Shown: positions 25,546 to 34,473 of the stretch, piece after piece
Layout: each line of letters starts with the position of its first letter
Numbering within the stretch: the stretch's first letter is position 1
Origin: Plantactinospora mayteni
GTDB taxonomy: Bacteria > Actinomycetota > Actinomycetes > Mycobacteriales > Micromonosporaceae
DNA: 64,000 nt
Direction: 5' to 3'
Assembly (NCBI RefSeq): GCF_016862935.1
Contig: NZ_BONX01000003.1
Span: 62,001 to 126,000, forward strand
Notes under the pieces: generated by a model
The model's database searches: none
What the model was told of the DNA's origin: nothing
The model's input: the letters and a program-made list of their open reading frames with translations, nothing else
Translations under genes and position numbers: made by a program

Positions 25546-26010
25546 ATGTCCGCGATCACCGCTCTCACCTCGGCCGGTGTCCCGCACCGGGTGATCCGGC
25601 ACGGGCCGGTCCGCAGCGTCGCCGAGGCCGCCGAGGCGATCGGCGTCGAGGTGCCGGACGTGGTGAAGACCATCGTGGTACGCCGCGCCACGCAGGACTT
25701 CGTCTTCGTCCTGGTACCCGGCGACCGGGTGATCTCCTGGCCGAAGCTGCGTACCCTGCTCGCGGTCAACCGGCTCGCCCTGCCGGACGCCGACGAGGCC
25801 AGGTCGGCGACCGGCTACGAGCGCGGCACCATCACCCCGTTCGGCTCCCGGACGGCGTGGCCGGTGGTGGCCGACGAACGGATCCGGGGCCGCACCATCA
25901 CGCTCGGCACCGGCGAGCGCGGCAGCGCCGTGGCGCTGGACGCCGACGCGGCGGTGGCCGCCCTCGACGGCCGGATCGCCGACGTCACCGACCCGGAACC
26001 GCCCCGCTGA
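25546..26010 (+). CDS. YbaK/EbsC-family aminoacyl-tRNA deacylase
   Basis: A 154-aa single-domain editing protein that removes mischarged amino acids from tRNA. ATG 25546 follows a leaderless-type -10 box. Family features are GVPHRVIRHGPVRSVAEAAEAIGV, the conserved lysine in VVKTIVVRR, FVFVLVPGDRVISWPKL and YERGTITPFGS (the GxxxPFG loop). The last part TLGTGERGSAVALD matches the C-terminal strand pair. Length is normal. It is monocistronic, convergent with the topoisomerase genes. Which tRNA it edits is not evident. Confidence 0.9.
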   Translation: MSAITALTSAGVPHRVIRHGPVRSVAEAAEAIGVEVPDVVKTIVVRRATQDFVFVLVPGDRVISWPKLRTLLAVNRLALPDADEARSATGYERGTITPFGSRTAWPVVADERIRGRTITLGTGERGSAVALDADAAVAALDGRIADVTDPEPPR

Positions 26011-26037
26011 CTCGGCAGGGGCGGCCGGGCAACCGGG

Positions 26038-28563
26038 TCAGCCGCGTTCGATCAGGTGACCCACCTTGTCCGGGCCGAACATCGCCGCCCCGGAGCCGTC
26101 CCGGCGCTGGTCCGGCTCGGGCAGCGCCATCGGCTCGCCGCGCTTGCTGATGCCCACCGGTCGCGGCCCGATCCAGGCGACGACCAGTTTGGACTCCCCC
26201 TTGAGGAAGCGCTGTGCGCGTACCCCGCCGGTGGCCCGGCCCTTCGCCGGATAGAGCGCGAACGGGGTCACCTTCACGCCGCTGCCGCTGGAGGTGACCA
26301 CCATCGACTCGCCGTGCTCCGCCTCGTCGGTGCGGACCGCGCCGAAGAAGACCACCTCGGCGTCGGCGCCCAGGTTGATCCCGGCCATGCCGCCGCCCTT
26401 GACACCCTGCGGCCGGACCAGCGTCGCCGGGAAGCGCAGCAGCGAGGCGTCCGAGGCGACGAAGGCGAGCGTCTCCGCGCCGTCGGTGAGCCAGGTCGCC
26501 CCGACCACCTCGTCGCCGTCGCGCAGCCCGATCACCTCGAACTCGTCGGACCGGACCGGCCAGTCCGGGGCGCAGACCTTGACCACACCCTGCCTGGTCC
26601 CGAGTGCCAGGCCGGGCGAACCGGCACCGCGCTCACCGAGCGGCGCCAACCCGACCACCGTCTCCCCCGGCTCCAGCGGCACCAACTCGGCGGTGGACAT
26701 CCCGCCGGAGAGCGACACCGTACCGGCCTGCTCCGGCAGCACCGGCAGCGGCAGTACATCGGTCTTGAACGCCCGCCCCGCGCTGGTCACCAGCAGCACC
26801 TGACCCCGGGCGGTGGTGTGCACCACGGCGCGTACGGCGTCGTGCTTGGTCCGACCGTTGCGCCGCCGCCCCTCGGCGGCCTCCTCCGACTCGGCGGCGG
26901 TCCGGGCGACCAGCCCGGTGGCGGAGAGGATCACCTGGCACGGGTCGTCGGCGACCTCCAGCGGCCCGGCCGGGGCCGACGCCGCCAGTACCTCCTTGAG
27001 GTCCCCGTCGATCAGCGTGGTACGCCGACGCGCGGCGAACTCGTCCACCACCGCGGCCAACTCGTCGGAGACGACCTTGCGGAGCACCCGGTCGTCGTCC
27101 AGGATCTCGGTCAGCGCGGCGATCTCGTCGCGCAGCCGCTCCCGCTCCACCTCCAGCTCGATCCGGTCGAACTTGGTGAGCCGGCGCAGCGGGGTGTCCA
27201 GGATGTAGGTCGCCTGGATCTCGGAGAGCCCGAACTGGCTCATCAGGCCGTCCTTGGCCGCCTGGGCGTTCTCGCTGGCCCGGATCAGCCGGACCACCTC
27301 GTCGATGTCGAGCAGCGCCATCAGCAGGCCGTCGACCAGGTGCAGCCGGTCGGCGCGCTTCTGCCGGCGGAACGTCGTACGCCGGGTCACCACCTCGTAG
27401 CGGTGGGCCAGGAAGACCTCCAGCAGGCGCTTGAGCCCGAGGGTCTGCGGCTGGCCGTCCACCAGGACGAGGTTGTTGACCCCGAACGACTGCTCCAGCG
27501 GGGTGAGCCGGTAGAGGTCGGCGAGCAGCGCCTGCGGGTTGACCCCGACCTTGCACTCGATCACCAGCCGGGTGCCGTTCTCCCGGTCGGTCAGGTCCTT
27601 GACGTCGGCGATGCCCTGGAGCCGGGCCGCCTGCCGCTGCCCCTTGCGCGGGCCGGAGGTGATCAGCTTGCCGCGTACCTCGTCGGTGATCGCCTCGATG
27701 ATCTTCTCGGCGCCGACCCCGTACGGCAACTCGACCACGGTGATCGCCTGCCGGCCCCGGCTCCCCTCCAGCGGCCCCGTCTCCACCCGGGCCCGCATCC
27801 GCACCACGCCCCGCCCCGTCTCGTACGCCTTGCGCACCTCGTCCAGCCCGAGCAGCAGGCCACCGGTGGGCAGGTCCGGACCGGGGACGAACTCCATCAG
27901 CCTGTCCAGGTCGGCATCCGGGTGGTCGATCAACCACCGGGCCGCCGCGACGACCTCGCCGAGGTTGTGCGGGATCATGTTGGTGGCCATTCCGACCGCG
28001 ATCCCGGAGGTGCCGTTGACCAGCAGGTTCGGGAACGCGGCCGGCAGCACCGAGGGCTCGGTCAGCGAGCCGTCGTAGTTCGGCTTGAAGTCGACGGTCC
28101 CCTCGCCGAGCTCCCCGACCAGCAGCATCGCCTCCCGGGACATCCGCGCTTCGGTGTACCTCGCGGCTGCCGGTCCATCGTCCGGGGATCCAAAATTTCC
28201 ATGCCCGTCGATGAGTGGCACGTTCAACGAAAAGTCCTGGGCCAACCGGACCATCGCGTCGTAGATCGCGGTGTCGCCGTGCGGATGATACTTACCCATC
28301 ACGTCGCCGACGACCCTGGCCGACTTCACGTGCGCCCGGTCCGGCCGGTGCCCCTGCTCGTTCATCGAGTAGAGGATCCGCCGGTGCACCGGCTTGAGGC
28401 CGTCCCGTGCGTCCGGGAGCGCGCGGGAGTGGATCACCGAGAAGGCGTACTCCAGGTAGGAGTCCTCGACCTCGGTGGCCAGTGGGTTGTCGAGGACCCG
28501 GGCCCCCGCCTGGTCGAAGGAGGACAGGTCGACCTTGGGTCCCTTACCCGTACGGCGTGCCAT
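26038..28563 (-). CDS. Type IIA topoisomerase subunit A (ParC/GyrA-like, topoisomerase IV type)
   Basis: An 841-aa DNA-cleaving subunit. The breakage-reunion domain has [24 protein letters not shown], the quinolone-region [18 protein letters not shown] and the catalytic tyrosine in [13 protein letters not shown]. The C-terminal beta-pinwheel (about 520-830) lacks the QRRGGKG GyrA box needed for negative supercoiling, so a decatenating topoisomerase IV-like role is more likely than gyrase. Threonine stands at the usual fluoroquinolone-resistance serine position (HGDT-A-IYD). It follows the B subunit by 78 nt on the same strand, forming one unit. Actinomycetes usually carry a separate gyrBA near the origin. 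Confidence 0.93.
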   Translation of the reverse strand: MARRTGKGPKVDLSSFDQAGARVLDNPLATEVEDSYLEYAFSVIHSRALPDARDGLKPVHRRILYSMNEQGHRPDRAHVKSARVVGDVMGKYHPHGDTAIYDAMVRLAQDFSLNVPLIDGHGNFGSPDDGPAAARYTEARMSREAMLLVGELGEGTVDFKPNYDGSLTEPSVLPAAFPNLLVNGTSGIAVGMATNMIPHNLGEVVAAARWLIDHPDADLDRLMEFVPGPDLPTGGLLLGLDEVRKAYETGRGVVRMRARVETGPLEGSRGRQAITVVELPYGVGAEKIIEAITDEVRGKLITSGPRKGQRQAARLQGIADVKDLTDRENGTRLVIECKVGVNPQALLADLYRLTPLEQSFGVNNLVLVDGQPQTLGLKRLLEVFLAHRYEVVTRRTTFRRQKRADRLHLVDGLLMALLDIDEVVRLIRASENAQAAKDGLMSQFGLSEIQATYILDTPLRRLTKFDRIELEVERERLRDEIAALTEILDDDRVLRKVVSDELAAVVDEFAARRRTTLIDGDLKEVLAASAPAGPLEVADDPCQVILSATGLVARTAAESEEAAEGRRRNGRTKHDAVRAVVHTTARGQVLLVTSAGRAFKTDVLPLPVLPEQAGTVSLSGGMSTAELVPLEPGETVVGLAPLGERGAGSPGLALGTRQGVVKVCAPDWPVRSDEFEVIGLRDGDEVVGATWLTDGAETLAFVASDASLLRFPATLVRPQGVKGGGMAGINLGADAEVVFFGAVRTDEAEHGESMVVTSSGSGVKVTPFALYPAKGRATGGVRAQRFLKGESKLVVAWIGPRPVGISKRGEPMALPEPDQRRDGSGAAMFGPDKVGHLIERG

Positions 28564-28641
28564 GACTTTGAGCGCTCTCTTCCCTCGCCCGGCCGGTGCC
28601 CCCGGCCGCTGTCGGTTCCGCGTGCTGGTCCGCCCGGCGGA

Positions 28642-30699
28642 TCAGGCGTCGATCGCCTCCTGGTCGACCCGGTTGGCCGAGTCGATCAGCCAGTTCTTCC
28701 GGGGCTCGACCTTCTCACCCATCAGCAGTTCGAGGACCTGCTCGGCCGCCTCGACGTCGTCCATGGTTATCCGCCGGACCATCCGGCTGGCCGGGTTCAT
28801 GGTGGTGTCCCACAGCTCGTCGGCGTCCATCTCGCCGAGCCCCTTGAACCGGGGAATCGGGGTGACCACCTGCTTCTTGGCCTTCTCCAGCCGGCCGACC
28901 GTGGCGACCATCTCCGCCTGGGTGTAGGTGTAGTGGGTCTCCGCGTTCTTGCCCTTGGTGCTGATCTTGTGCAGCGGCGGCACGGCGGCGTAGAGCCGGC
29001 CCGCCTCGATGACCGGCCGCATGTACTTGGCGAAGAGCGTGATCAGCAGGGTACGGATGTGCGAGCCGTCCACGTCGGCGTCGGCCATGATCAGGATGCG
29101 GCCGTACCGCAGCGAGGCCAGCTCGAAAGTACGCCCGGAACCCGCCCCGAGCACCTGGACGATCGCCGAGCACTCGGCGTTGTCCAGCACCTGCTGGAGG
29201 CTGGCCTTCTGCACGTTGAGGATCTTGCCCCGGATCGGCAGCAGCGCCTGGTATTCGCTGGAGCGGGCCAGCCGGGCGGTGCCGAGCGCGCTGTCCCCCT
29301 CGACGATGAACAGTTCACTGCGCTCGACCCCGGTGGAGCGGCAGTCGACCAGCTTCGGCGGCATCGCCGCGCCCTCCAGCGCGGTCTTACGCCGGGCGGC
29401 GTCCTTCTGCTGCTTCTGGGTCAGCCGGACCCGGGCCGCGTCGACGATCTTCTGGAGCACCGTACGCGCCTCGGTCTTGGTCTTGCGATCCTCCAGCCAG
29501 GCCCGGATGTGCTGCTCGACGACGGCCTGCACCACCTTGGTCACCGGGGCGGTGGAGAGTTCGTCCTTGGTCTGCGAGGTGAACTGCGGCTCCGGGATCC
29601 GGACGTGCACGACGGCGGTGAGGCCCTCGAGGATGTCGTCCAGGACCGGCGCGTCCTCCTTCGGTTTGAGCAGCCCACGGGCGTTGCGGATCGCGTCGAC
29701 CAGGGCCCGGGTGGCGCCCCGCTCGAAGCCCCGGCGGTGGGTGCCGCCGTGCACGTTCCGGATGGTGTTGGTGAAGCACTCGACGGTGCGCTCGTAGCCG
29801 GTGCCCCAGCGGAACGCCACCTCGACCTCGGCCCGGCGCTCGACGTTGCTCCGCATCACGCCGTTGGCGTCGGCGGCGTTCTCCCGGTAGCTGCCCTCAC
29901 CGGTGATCAACAGGGTGCCGGAGACCGGCTTGTCGGCGGCCGGTGCGAGGTAGTCGACCATGTCGGCCAGGCCGTTCGGGAAGTGGAACGTCTCGGCGCT
30001 GATCGCCCCGCCCGTGGCGTCCCGCAGCACGTAGGTCACGCCGGGCACCAGGAACGCGGTGTGCCGGAGCTTGGTGCGGACCGCCTCGACGTCGAGGGTG
30101 GCGCCGCTCTCGAAGTAGCGCGCGTCGTACCAGTAGCGGATCGAGGTGCCGGTCGACTCGCCGCGCTTCATCTTGCCGAGCAGCCGCAGCCCGGGGTGGG
30201 CGGCGAAGGTGGCCCCGGCGCCTGCCCCGTCGAATATTCCCGGTACGCCGTGCTGGAACGACATCTGGTGGATCTTGCCGTCCCGGCGCACCGTGACGTC
30301 GAACCGCCGGGAGAGCGCGTTGACCGCCGAGGCGCCCACCCCGTGCAGGCCGCCGGAGGTCTTGTAGCCGGAGTTGCCAAACTTGCCGCCCGCGTGCAGC
30401 CGGGTCAGCACCAGCTCGACGCCGGAGAGCCCGGACTTGGCGTGCACGTCGGTCGGGATCCCCCGGCCGTCGTCGTCGACCTGCACCGAGCCGTCGGCGT
30501 GCAGGGTGACCTCGACCCGGGTCGCGTGACCGGCGACCCCCTCGTCGGTGGAGTTGTCCACGATCTCGTTGAAGAGGTGACCCACGCCACGGCCGTCGGT
30601 CGACCCGATATACATGCCGGGCCGCTTCCGGACCGCGTCCAGACCCTCGAGGTGGGTGAGGTCGTCGGCCCCGTACAGGATTTCAGGCTGTGCAGTCAA
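28642..30699 (-). CDS. Type IIA topoisomerase subunit B (ParE/GyrB-like)
   Basis: A 685-aa ATPase/TOPRIM subunit paired with the A subunit downstream. The start is TTG 30699 (MTAQPEILYG) with GGGAG nine bases upstream. The GHKL ATPase has LEGLDAVRKRPGMYIGST, EIVDNSTDEG and SGGLHGVGASAVNALS. TOPRIM has LFIVEGDSALGTA, PIRGKILNVQKAS and MADADVDGSHIRTLLI. The C-terminal RFKGLGEMDADELWDTTMNP is the standard ParE/GyrB end. Length fits the short, insertion-free subfamily. It is divergent from the nucleotidyltransferase gene at 30973. Confidence 0.93.
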   Translation of the reverse strand: MTAQPEILYGADDLTHLEGLDAVRKRPGMYIGSTDGRGVGHLFNEIVDNSTDEGVAGHATRVEVTLHADGSVQVDDDGRGIPTDVHAKSGLSGVELVLTRLHAGGKFGNSGYKTSGGLHGVGASAVNALSRRFDVTVRRDGKIHQMSFQHGVPGIFDGAGAGATFAAHPGLRLLGKMKRGESTGTSIRYWYDARYFESGATLDVEAVRTKLRHTAFLVPGVTYVLRDATGGAISAETFHFPNGLADMVDYLAPAADKPVSGTLLITGEGSYRENAADANGVMRSNVERRAEVEVAFRWGTGYERTVECFTNTIRNVHGGTHRRGFERGATRALVDAIRNARGLLKPKEDAPVLDDILEGLTAVVHVRIPEPQFTSQTKDELSTAPVTKVVQAVVEQHIRAWLEDRKTKTEARTVLQKIVDAARVRLTQKQQKDAARRKTALEGAAMPPKLVDCRSTGVERSELFIVEGDSALGTARLARSSEYQALLPIRGKILNVQKASLQQVLDNAECSAIVQVLGAGSGRTFELASLRYGRILIMADADVDGSHIRTLLITLFAKYMRPVIEAGRLYAAVPPLHKISTKGKNAETHYTYTQAEMVATVGRLEKAKKQVVTPIPRFKGLGEMDADELWDTTMNPASRMVRRITMDDVEAAEQVLELLMGEKVEPRKNWLIDSANRVDQEAIDA

Positions 30700-30972
30700 C
30701 GAGGTGAACTCCCAGAGTTGCCGGTCGTGCGCCGCTGGTCGGCGGGCTGGGCGCCGGGGTGGGCCCCACGCCGGTAGCGAGCGTACCCACTGGGTCGACC
30801 GGGGGACGGCACCGTCCGGCCGGGCCGGGCCGCGTGGCGAGGAACATCACCCGATTGTCGCCGCCGGGTACGACAGGAGTCGACCGAGGGCCCGCCGCGC
30901 CGTCCCTGGCACGGCTGGTGCGGGCGGTGCGGGTGTGATCTCGGATGCGGCCGGGACCTCGGGTACGGCACG
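30700..30972. other. Divergent promoter region, topoisomerase / nucleotidyltransferase
   Basis: 273 bp between two outward-facing genes. It must hold both promoters, but I see no convincing -35/-10 pair, palindrome or repeat. Confidence 0.4.
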
Positions 30973-31923
30973 ATGTCCGCCATGTCCAGGCGATCAACGG
31001 CTCCCCGGCTGCCCGACGGTACCCAGGTGGTGCTGCGGCAGACCGCCGCCGACCTGGCGGGTACCCGGGTGCAGCGCGGCGCCACCGGCCGGGTACTCGG
31101 CCACGACCCGACCGACGACGGCTACCTGGTCCAGCTCACCGACGGGCGGCGGCTACGCAGCCCGCGCGGGCAGCTCGCGCTGCGCAAGGCGTACCAGCGG
31201 AACCTGGCGGTCGAGGCGGGGACGGCGGCGGTCGACGGGCCCGGCCTGGTCGCCCGGCACACCATCTATGCCGCGGTGGTCGGCTCCCGCGCCTTCGGGC
31301 TGGCCACCGAGGAGTCCGACACCGACGTCCGGGGCGTCTACGCCGCTCCGGCGACCGCCTTCTGGTCGCTGGCCAAGCCACCGAGCCACCTCGACGGGCC
31401 GGAGCCGGAACGGTTCTCCTGGGAGGTCGAGCGCTTCTGCGAGCTGGCCCTGAAGGCCAACCCGAACCTGCTGGAGGTGCTGCACTCCCGCACCGTGCTC
31501 ACCGTCACCCCGGTCGGCGAGGAACTCCTCGAACTGCGGCCGGCGTTCCTGTCCCAGCTCGTCTACCAGACCTATTCCGGCTATGTGCTCAGTCAGTTCA
31601 AGAAGCTGGAGGCGGACCTGCGGCAACGCGGCGAGCCCCGGTGGAAGCACGTCATGCACCTGCTCCGGCTGCTGGTAGCCGCCGGTGACCTGCTCCGGCA
31701 AGGCCGGCTGGAACTGGACGTGGGGCCGTACCGCGACCGGCTGCTGGCCGTACGCCGGGGCGAGGTCCCGTGGGCCGAGGTGGAACGCTGGCGGCTGGCC
31801 CTGCACGCCGACCTCGACGACGCCGTCACCCACACCCCGCTGCCGGCGGCGCCCGACGCGGCCCGGGTCGACGCCTGGCTCTACTCGGTACGCGCCCGCA
31901 GCGCCCGGGAGGCACTGGGATGA
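30973..31923 (+). CDS. Pol-beta-superfamily nucleotidyltransferase (YcgL-like), first of a pair
   Basis: A 316-aa protein with a nucleotidyltransferase domain. ATG 30973 gives MSAMSRRS; a second ATG at 30982 is possible. Residues about 10-70 form a small beta-rich N-terminal domain (VLGHDPTDDGYLVQLTDGRRLRSPRGQ). The catalytic core begins YAAVVGSRAFGLATEESDTDVRGVY, the G-S-x-D-x-D type metal-binding pattern of the superfamily. The helical C-terminal half includes FCELALKANPNLLEVL and KHVMHLLRLLVAAGDLLR. Its stop overlaps the start of a paralogue (ATGA, 31920-31923). The biological substrate of this family is unknown to me. Confidence 0.82.
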   Translation: MSAMSRRSTAPRLPDGTQVVLRQTAADLAGTRVQRGATGRVLGHDPTDDGYLVQLTDGRRLRSPRGQLALRKAYQRNLAVEAGTAAVDGPGLVARHTIYAAVVGSRAFGLATEESDTDVRGVYAAPATAFWSLAKPPSHLDGPEPERFSWEVERFCELALKANPNLLEVLHSRTVLTVTPVGEELLELRPAFLSQLVYQTYSGYVLSQFKKLEADLRQRGEPRWKHVMHLLRLLVAAGDLLRQGRLELDVGPYRDRLLAVRRGEVPWAEVERWRLALHADLDDAVTHTPLPAAPDAARVDAWLYSVRARSAREALG

Positions 31924-32015
31924 CGCACTCGGAGGGCACGGAGATGACGCACCCGGGAGGCACTGGGATGACGCGCTCGGAAGGCACCGGGATGACGCGC
32001 CCGGAGGGCTCCCGG
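31907..32015 (+). repeat. 24-nt tandem repeat in which each unit is a ribosome site plus ATG
   Basis: ATGs at 31920, 31944, 31968 and 31992 are all in one frame, each preceded at seven to eight bases by GGGAGG, GGAGGG, GGGAGG or GGAAGG. The unit core is ATGACGC, then a variable C/T pair, CGGAGGGCAC. The array starts inside the end of the upstream gene and encodes repeated M-T-x-x-E/G-G-T residues. Confidence 0.85.
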
Positions 32016-32834
32016 GCGACCGGCGACACCGGCCGGAGCGGAGCCGCACCCGACCTGACCCGGCTGGACCCGGCCGCGCTGCGCGACGTGCTGGCCGACC
32101 AGCCCTACCCGCTGCTCTTCGCCACCGTCTCCGGCGCCCACCTCTACGGCTTCCCGTCCCGGGACTCCGACGTCGACCTGCGCGGCGCGCACCTGCTGCC
32201 GGCCGCCGAGGTGGTCGGGCTGCGGCACGGTCCGGCCACAGTGGACCGGAGCTGGACCCGGGACGGGGTCGAGATAGACCTGGTCACCCACGACGCGGCG
32301 AAGTTCGGCCAACTGCTGCTGCGGCGCAACGGGTACGTCCTGGAGCAGCTCCTCTCCCCGCTCGTCGTGCTGACCGGGGACGCGCACGCCGAGCTGGCCG
32401 CGCTGGCGCCCGGCTGTCTCACCCGGCACCACGCGCACCACTACCGGGGCTTCGCGCAGACCCAGCACCGGCTGTTCGACCAGACCGGAGAGTTGAAGCC
32501 GCTGCTCTACACGTTCCGGACCCTGCTCACCGGCATCCACCTGATGCGGACCGGCCGACTGGTGGCCCAGCTACCGACCCTGGCGGCGGAACTGGCCGAG
32601 GCGCCGAACTACCTCGGCGCGCTGATCGGAGCCAAGGCAGCCGGCGAGCACGACCTGCTCGCCGGAGTCGCCGAGGCGCCCGGAGCCGACCGGCTGGACG
32701 CCGATCTCACCGCCCTGCACGCCGCGCTGGACGAGGCGCAGCAGGCGTCCCGGCTGCCCGAGCGGCCGACGGCGGAGCCGGCCGTACATGACCTGCTGGT
32801 CCGGATCCGGCTGGCCACCGTACCCAGGGGCTAG
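31920..32834 (+). CDS. Pol-beta-superfamily nucleotidyltransferase, second of a pair
   Basis: A 304-aa paralogue of the preceding gene, coupled to it by ATGA. The start could be any of four in-frame ATGs (31920, 31944, 31968, 31992), each with its own ribosome site; the first is reported because it overlaps the upstream stop. The conserved part begins near residue 38: LLFATVSGAHLYGFPSRDSDVDLRGAHL, with the same metal-binding arrangement as the first copy. DGVEIDLVTHDAAKFGQLLLRRNGYVLEQLLSPL follows. The C terminus (RIRLATVPRG) ends at a TAG that is part of the left CTAG of the MITE next door, so the insertion may have trimmed the protein. Confidence 0.82.
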   Translation: MTHSEGTEMTHPGGTGMTRSEGTGMTRPEGSRATGDTGRSGAAPDLTRLDPAALRDVLADQPYPLLFATVSGAHLYGFPSRDSDVDLRGAHLLPAAEVVGLRHGPATVDRSWTRDGVEIDLVTHDAAKFGQLLLRRNGYVLEQLLSPLVVLTGDAHAELAALAPGCLTRHHAHHYRGFAQTQHRLFDQTGELKPLLYTFRTLLTGIHLMRTGRLVAQLPTLAAELAEAPNYLGALIGAKAAGEHDLLAGVAEAPGADRLDADLTALHAALDEAQQASRLPERPTAEPAVHDLLVRIRLATVPRG

Positions 32835-32999
32835 GGGCTGTCTCGCGGATCTCGGTGGAGCGAGGCGGAGTCCAGGCGGTGATCCGGCAAGGCGGAGGTT
32901 TGTCCGGATACCGGTGTCGTATCCGGGCGAACCTCCAACGCCGCCGGGCGCCGTCTGGGCCCGCCGCAGCCCGCCAGAGATCCGCGAGACAGCCCCTAG
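32831..32999. mobile_element. Fold-back MITE with 19-bp perfect terminal repeats and CTAG flanks
   Basis: The ends GGGCTGTCTCGCGGATCTC (32835-32853) and its complement (32977-32995) are perfect. Each is flanked by CTAG (32831-32834, 32996-32999), a plausible target duplication of the type used by IS5-group transposases. The interior also pairs: GGAGGTTTGTCCGGATAC against GGAGGTTCGCCCGGATAC near the centre, and weaker matches between. The whole element can therefore fold into one long hairpin. No coding sequence. It lies between a nucleotidyltransferase stop and the SDR stop. Confidence 0.75.
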
Positions 33000-33028
33000 C
33001 CCTCCGAGCCCTGGTCCGCTGACGAGTC

Positions 33029-34048
33029 TCAGTCCTCCGAGCCGGCCGGGACCAGGTCGCGGATCCGGTACGTCTCGACCAGGCGGTCGTGCAACGCGTC
33101 CAGCCGGACGTCGACCCGCTGCCGGACCGGATCGGCGTCGTACCAGTCGACGATCTCCCGAGCGCCCTGCGCGAACGGCACCGTCGCCACGAAGTCCGGC
33201 ACCAGCCGGCGCAGCTTGGTGTTGTCGAAGACCATCGAGTGCGCCTTGTCGCCGAGCAGCCCGGCACCCCACTCGGGATCCGCCGCCGCGATCGCGTCCG
33301 ACGGCACGTGCACGATCCGGGCCGGTACGCCGGCCGCCGCCGCCAGCGTCTCGGCGATCTGGTTCCAGGTGAGCGCTTCGTCGGAGGTGATGTGGAAGAC
33401 GTCCCCGATCGCGGCGGGATGCCCGAGCAGCGGCACGAAGCCCCGGGCGAAGTCCGTGTGGTGGGTGAGTGTCCACAGTGATGTGCCGTCCCCGTGCACG
33501 ACGATCTCCCGACCCCGGCGCATCCGGTCGAGCACGGTCCAGCCGCCGTCGAACGGCACCGCGGTCCGGTCGTAGGTGTGCGACGGGCGCACGATCGTGG
33601 CCGGGAACCCCTCCTCCCGGTACGCCCGGACGAGCAGGTCCTCACAGGCGATCTTGTCCCGGGAGTATCGCCAGTACGGGTTGCGCAGCGGGGTCGACTC
33701 CACGATCGGCAGCCGGGCCGGCGGGGTCTGGTAGGCCGAGGCCGAGCTGATGAAGACGTACTGGCCGGTCCGGTCCCGGAACAGCTCCATGCTGGTACGC
33801 AGGTGTGCCGGGGTGAAGGCGATCCAGTCGACCACCGCGTCGAACTCCCGACCGCCCAGCGCGGCCCGGACCGAGTCCGGATCGCGGATGTCGGCCCGGA
33901 GCACGGTGACCCCGGCCGGCAGCGGTCGTCGGGTGGTGGTGCCCCGGTTGAGCACCGTCAGCTCGATCCCCCGCTCGACGGCGAGCCGGGAACAGGCGGA
34001 GCTGATGATGCCGCTGCCACCGACGAAGAGAACCCTGCGGGCGCTGAT
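33029..34048 (-). CDS. NAD-dependent epimerase/dehydratase-family protein (extended SDR)
   Basis: About 340 aa; acts on a nucleotide sugar or similar compound. The Rossmann motif is VLFVGGSGIISSACSRLAVERG, followed by FDAVVDWIAFTP, FISSASAY and the catalytic pair in YSRDK (YxxxK). VRPSHTYDRT and HHTDFARGFVPLLGHP fit extended SDRs. The start is odd: AGGAGG with seven-base spacing leads to an in-frame ATC at 34048, five codons before the first conserved residue, and no ATG, GTG or TTG is nearby. The next in-frame ATGs lie far upstream inside the 32-bp repeat array (up to 34258). I report the ATC as the likely start; annotation tools would probably extend it. Confidence 0.78.
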   Translation of the reverse strand: MSARRVLFVGGSGIISSACSRLAVERGIELTVLNRGTTTRRPLPAGVTVLRADIRDPDSVRAALGGREFDAVVDWIAFTPAHLRTSMELFRDRTGQYVFISSASAYQTPPARLPIVESTPLRNPYWRYSRDKIACEDLLVRAYREEGFPATIVRPSHTYDRTAVPFDGGWTVLDRMRRGREIVVHGDGTSLWTLTHHTDFARGFVPLLGHPAAIGDVFHITSDEALTWNQIAETLAAAAGVPARIVHVPSDAIAAADPEWGAGLLGDKAHSMVFDNTKLRRLVPDFVATVPFAQGAREIVDWYDADPVRQRVDVRLDALHDRLVETYRIRDLVPAGSED

Positions 34049-34473
34049 GGTGCCACCTCCTGTGCTCCTCGCCGACCTTCCCCGGAACGCCGTCGCGCTG
34101 GCCGCTCTGGAAAGCGTGTCGGTCTCGCCACCATGGAAGGCTGTCAGTATGGCCGTTGTCCGGTGCGGGTCACAACGCGCGGCGTCGTATCGCATGTGGG
34201 TCACCACGCGCGGCGTCGTATCGCATGCCGGGTCACCACGCGCGGCGTCGTATCGCATGCCGGGTCACCACGCGCGGCGTCGTATCGCAGCCGCACGACG
34301 ACGGTGGTCAGCGACCCAGCACCATCGGTCACCCGAGGCGCGGAAGGGACGCGCGCTAACATGTCCATGATCGGCGATCGGTCCCGTGCCGAGGCTCCGG
34401 TCCGCACCTGTCCGCACCGGCTGCCCGTCCCGCCGGCGGCCTCGTGGCACCGTCCGCCGGAGGTACCCCACCG
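34049..34473. other. Divergent intergenic region containing a tandem repeat array
   Basis: 425 bp between the SDR (minus) and the HTH membrane protein (plus). It holds the 32-bp direct repeats at 34170-34290 and otherwise ordinary GC-rich spacer. No promoter is clear enough to call. Confidence 0.5.
34170..34290. repeat. 32-bp direct repeats, 3.8 copies
   Basis: Units start at 34170, 34201, 34233 and 34265. The core CGCGGCGTCGTATCGCA is identical in all four; the first unit is 31 bp with three changes and the last is partial. They abut with no spacer, unlike CRISPR. Their position between divergent genes suggests a multi-site protein target. Confidence 0.85.

Noticed and set aside
26038-30699. 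Main gyrBA operon
   Set aside because: The A subunit lacks the GyrA box and the gene order is isolated from dnaN/recF-type neighbours, so a topoisomerase IV-like pair is more likely.
26056-30777. 1573-codon open frame on the plus strand
   Set aside because: It runs opposite both topoisomerase subunits, which have clear motifs, and shows the usual composition of a GC-driven shadow frame.
32835-32995. Attenuator or riboswitch for the SDR
   Set aside because: The SDR is convergent here, so this hairpin lies after its stop codon. The CTAG flanks and perfect ends fit a MITE better.
34170-34290. CRISPR array
   Set aside because: The repeats abut without unique spacers, and no cas gene is nearby.
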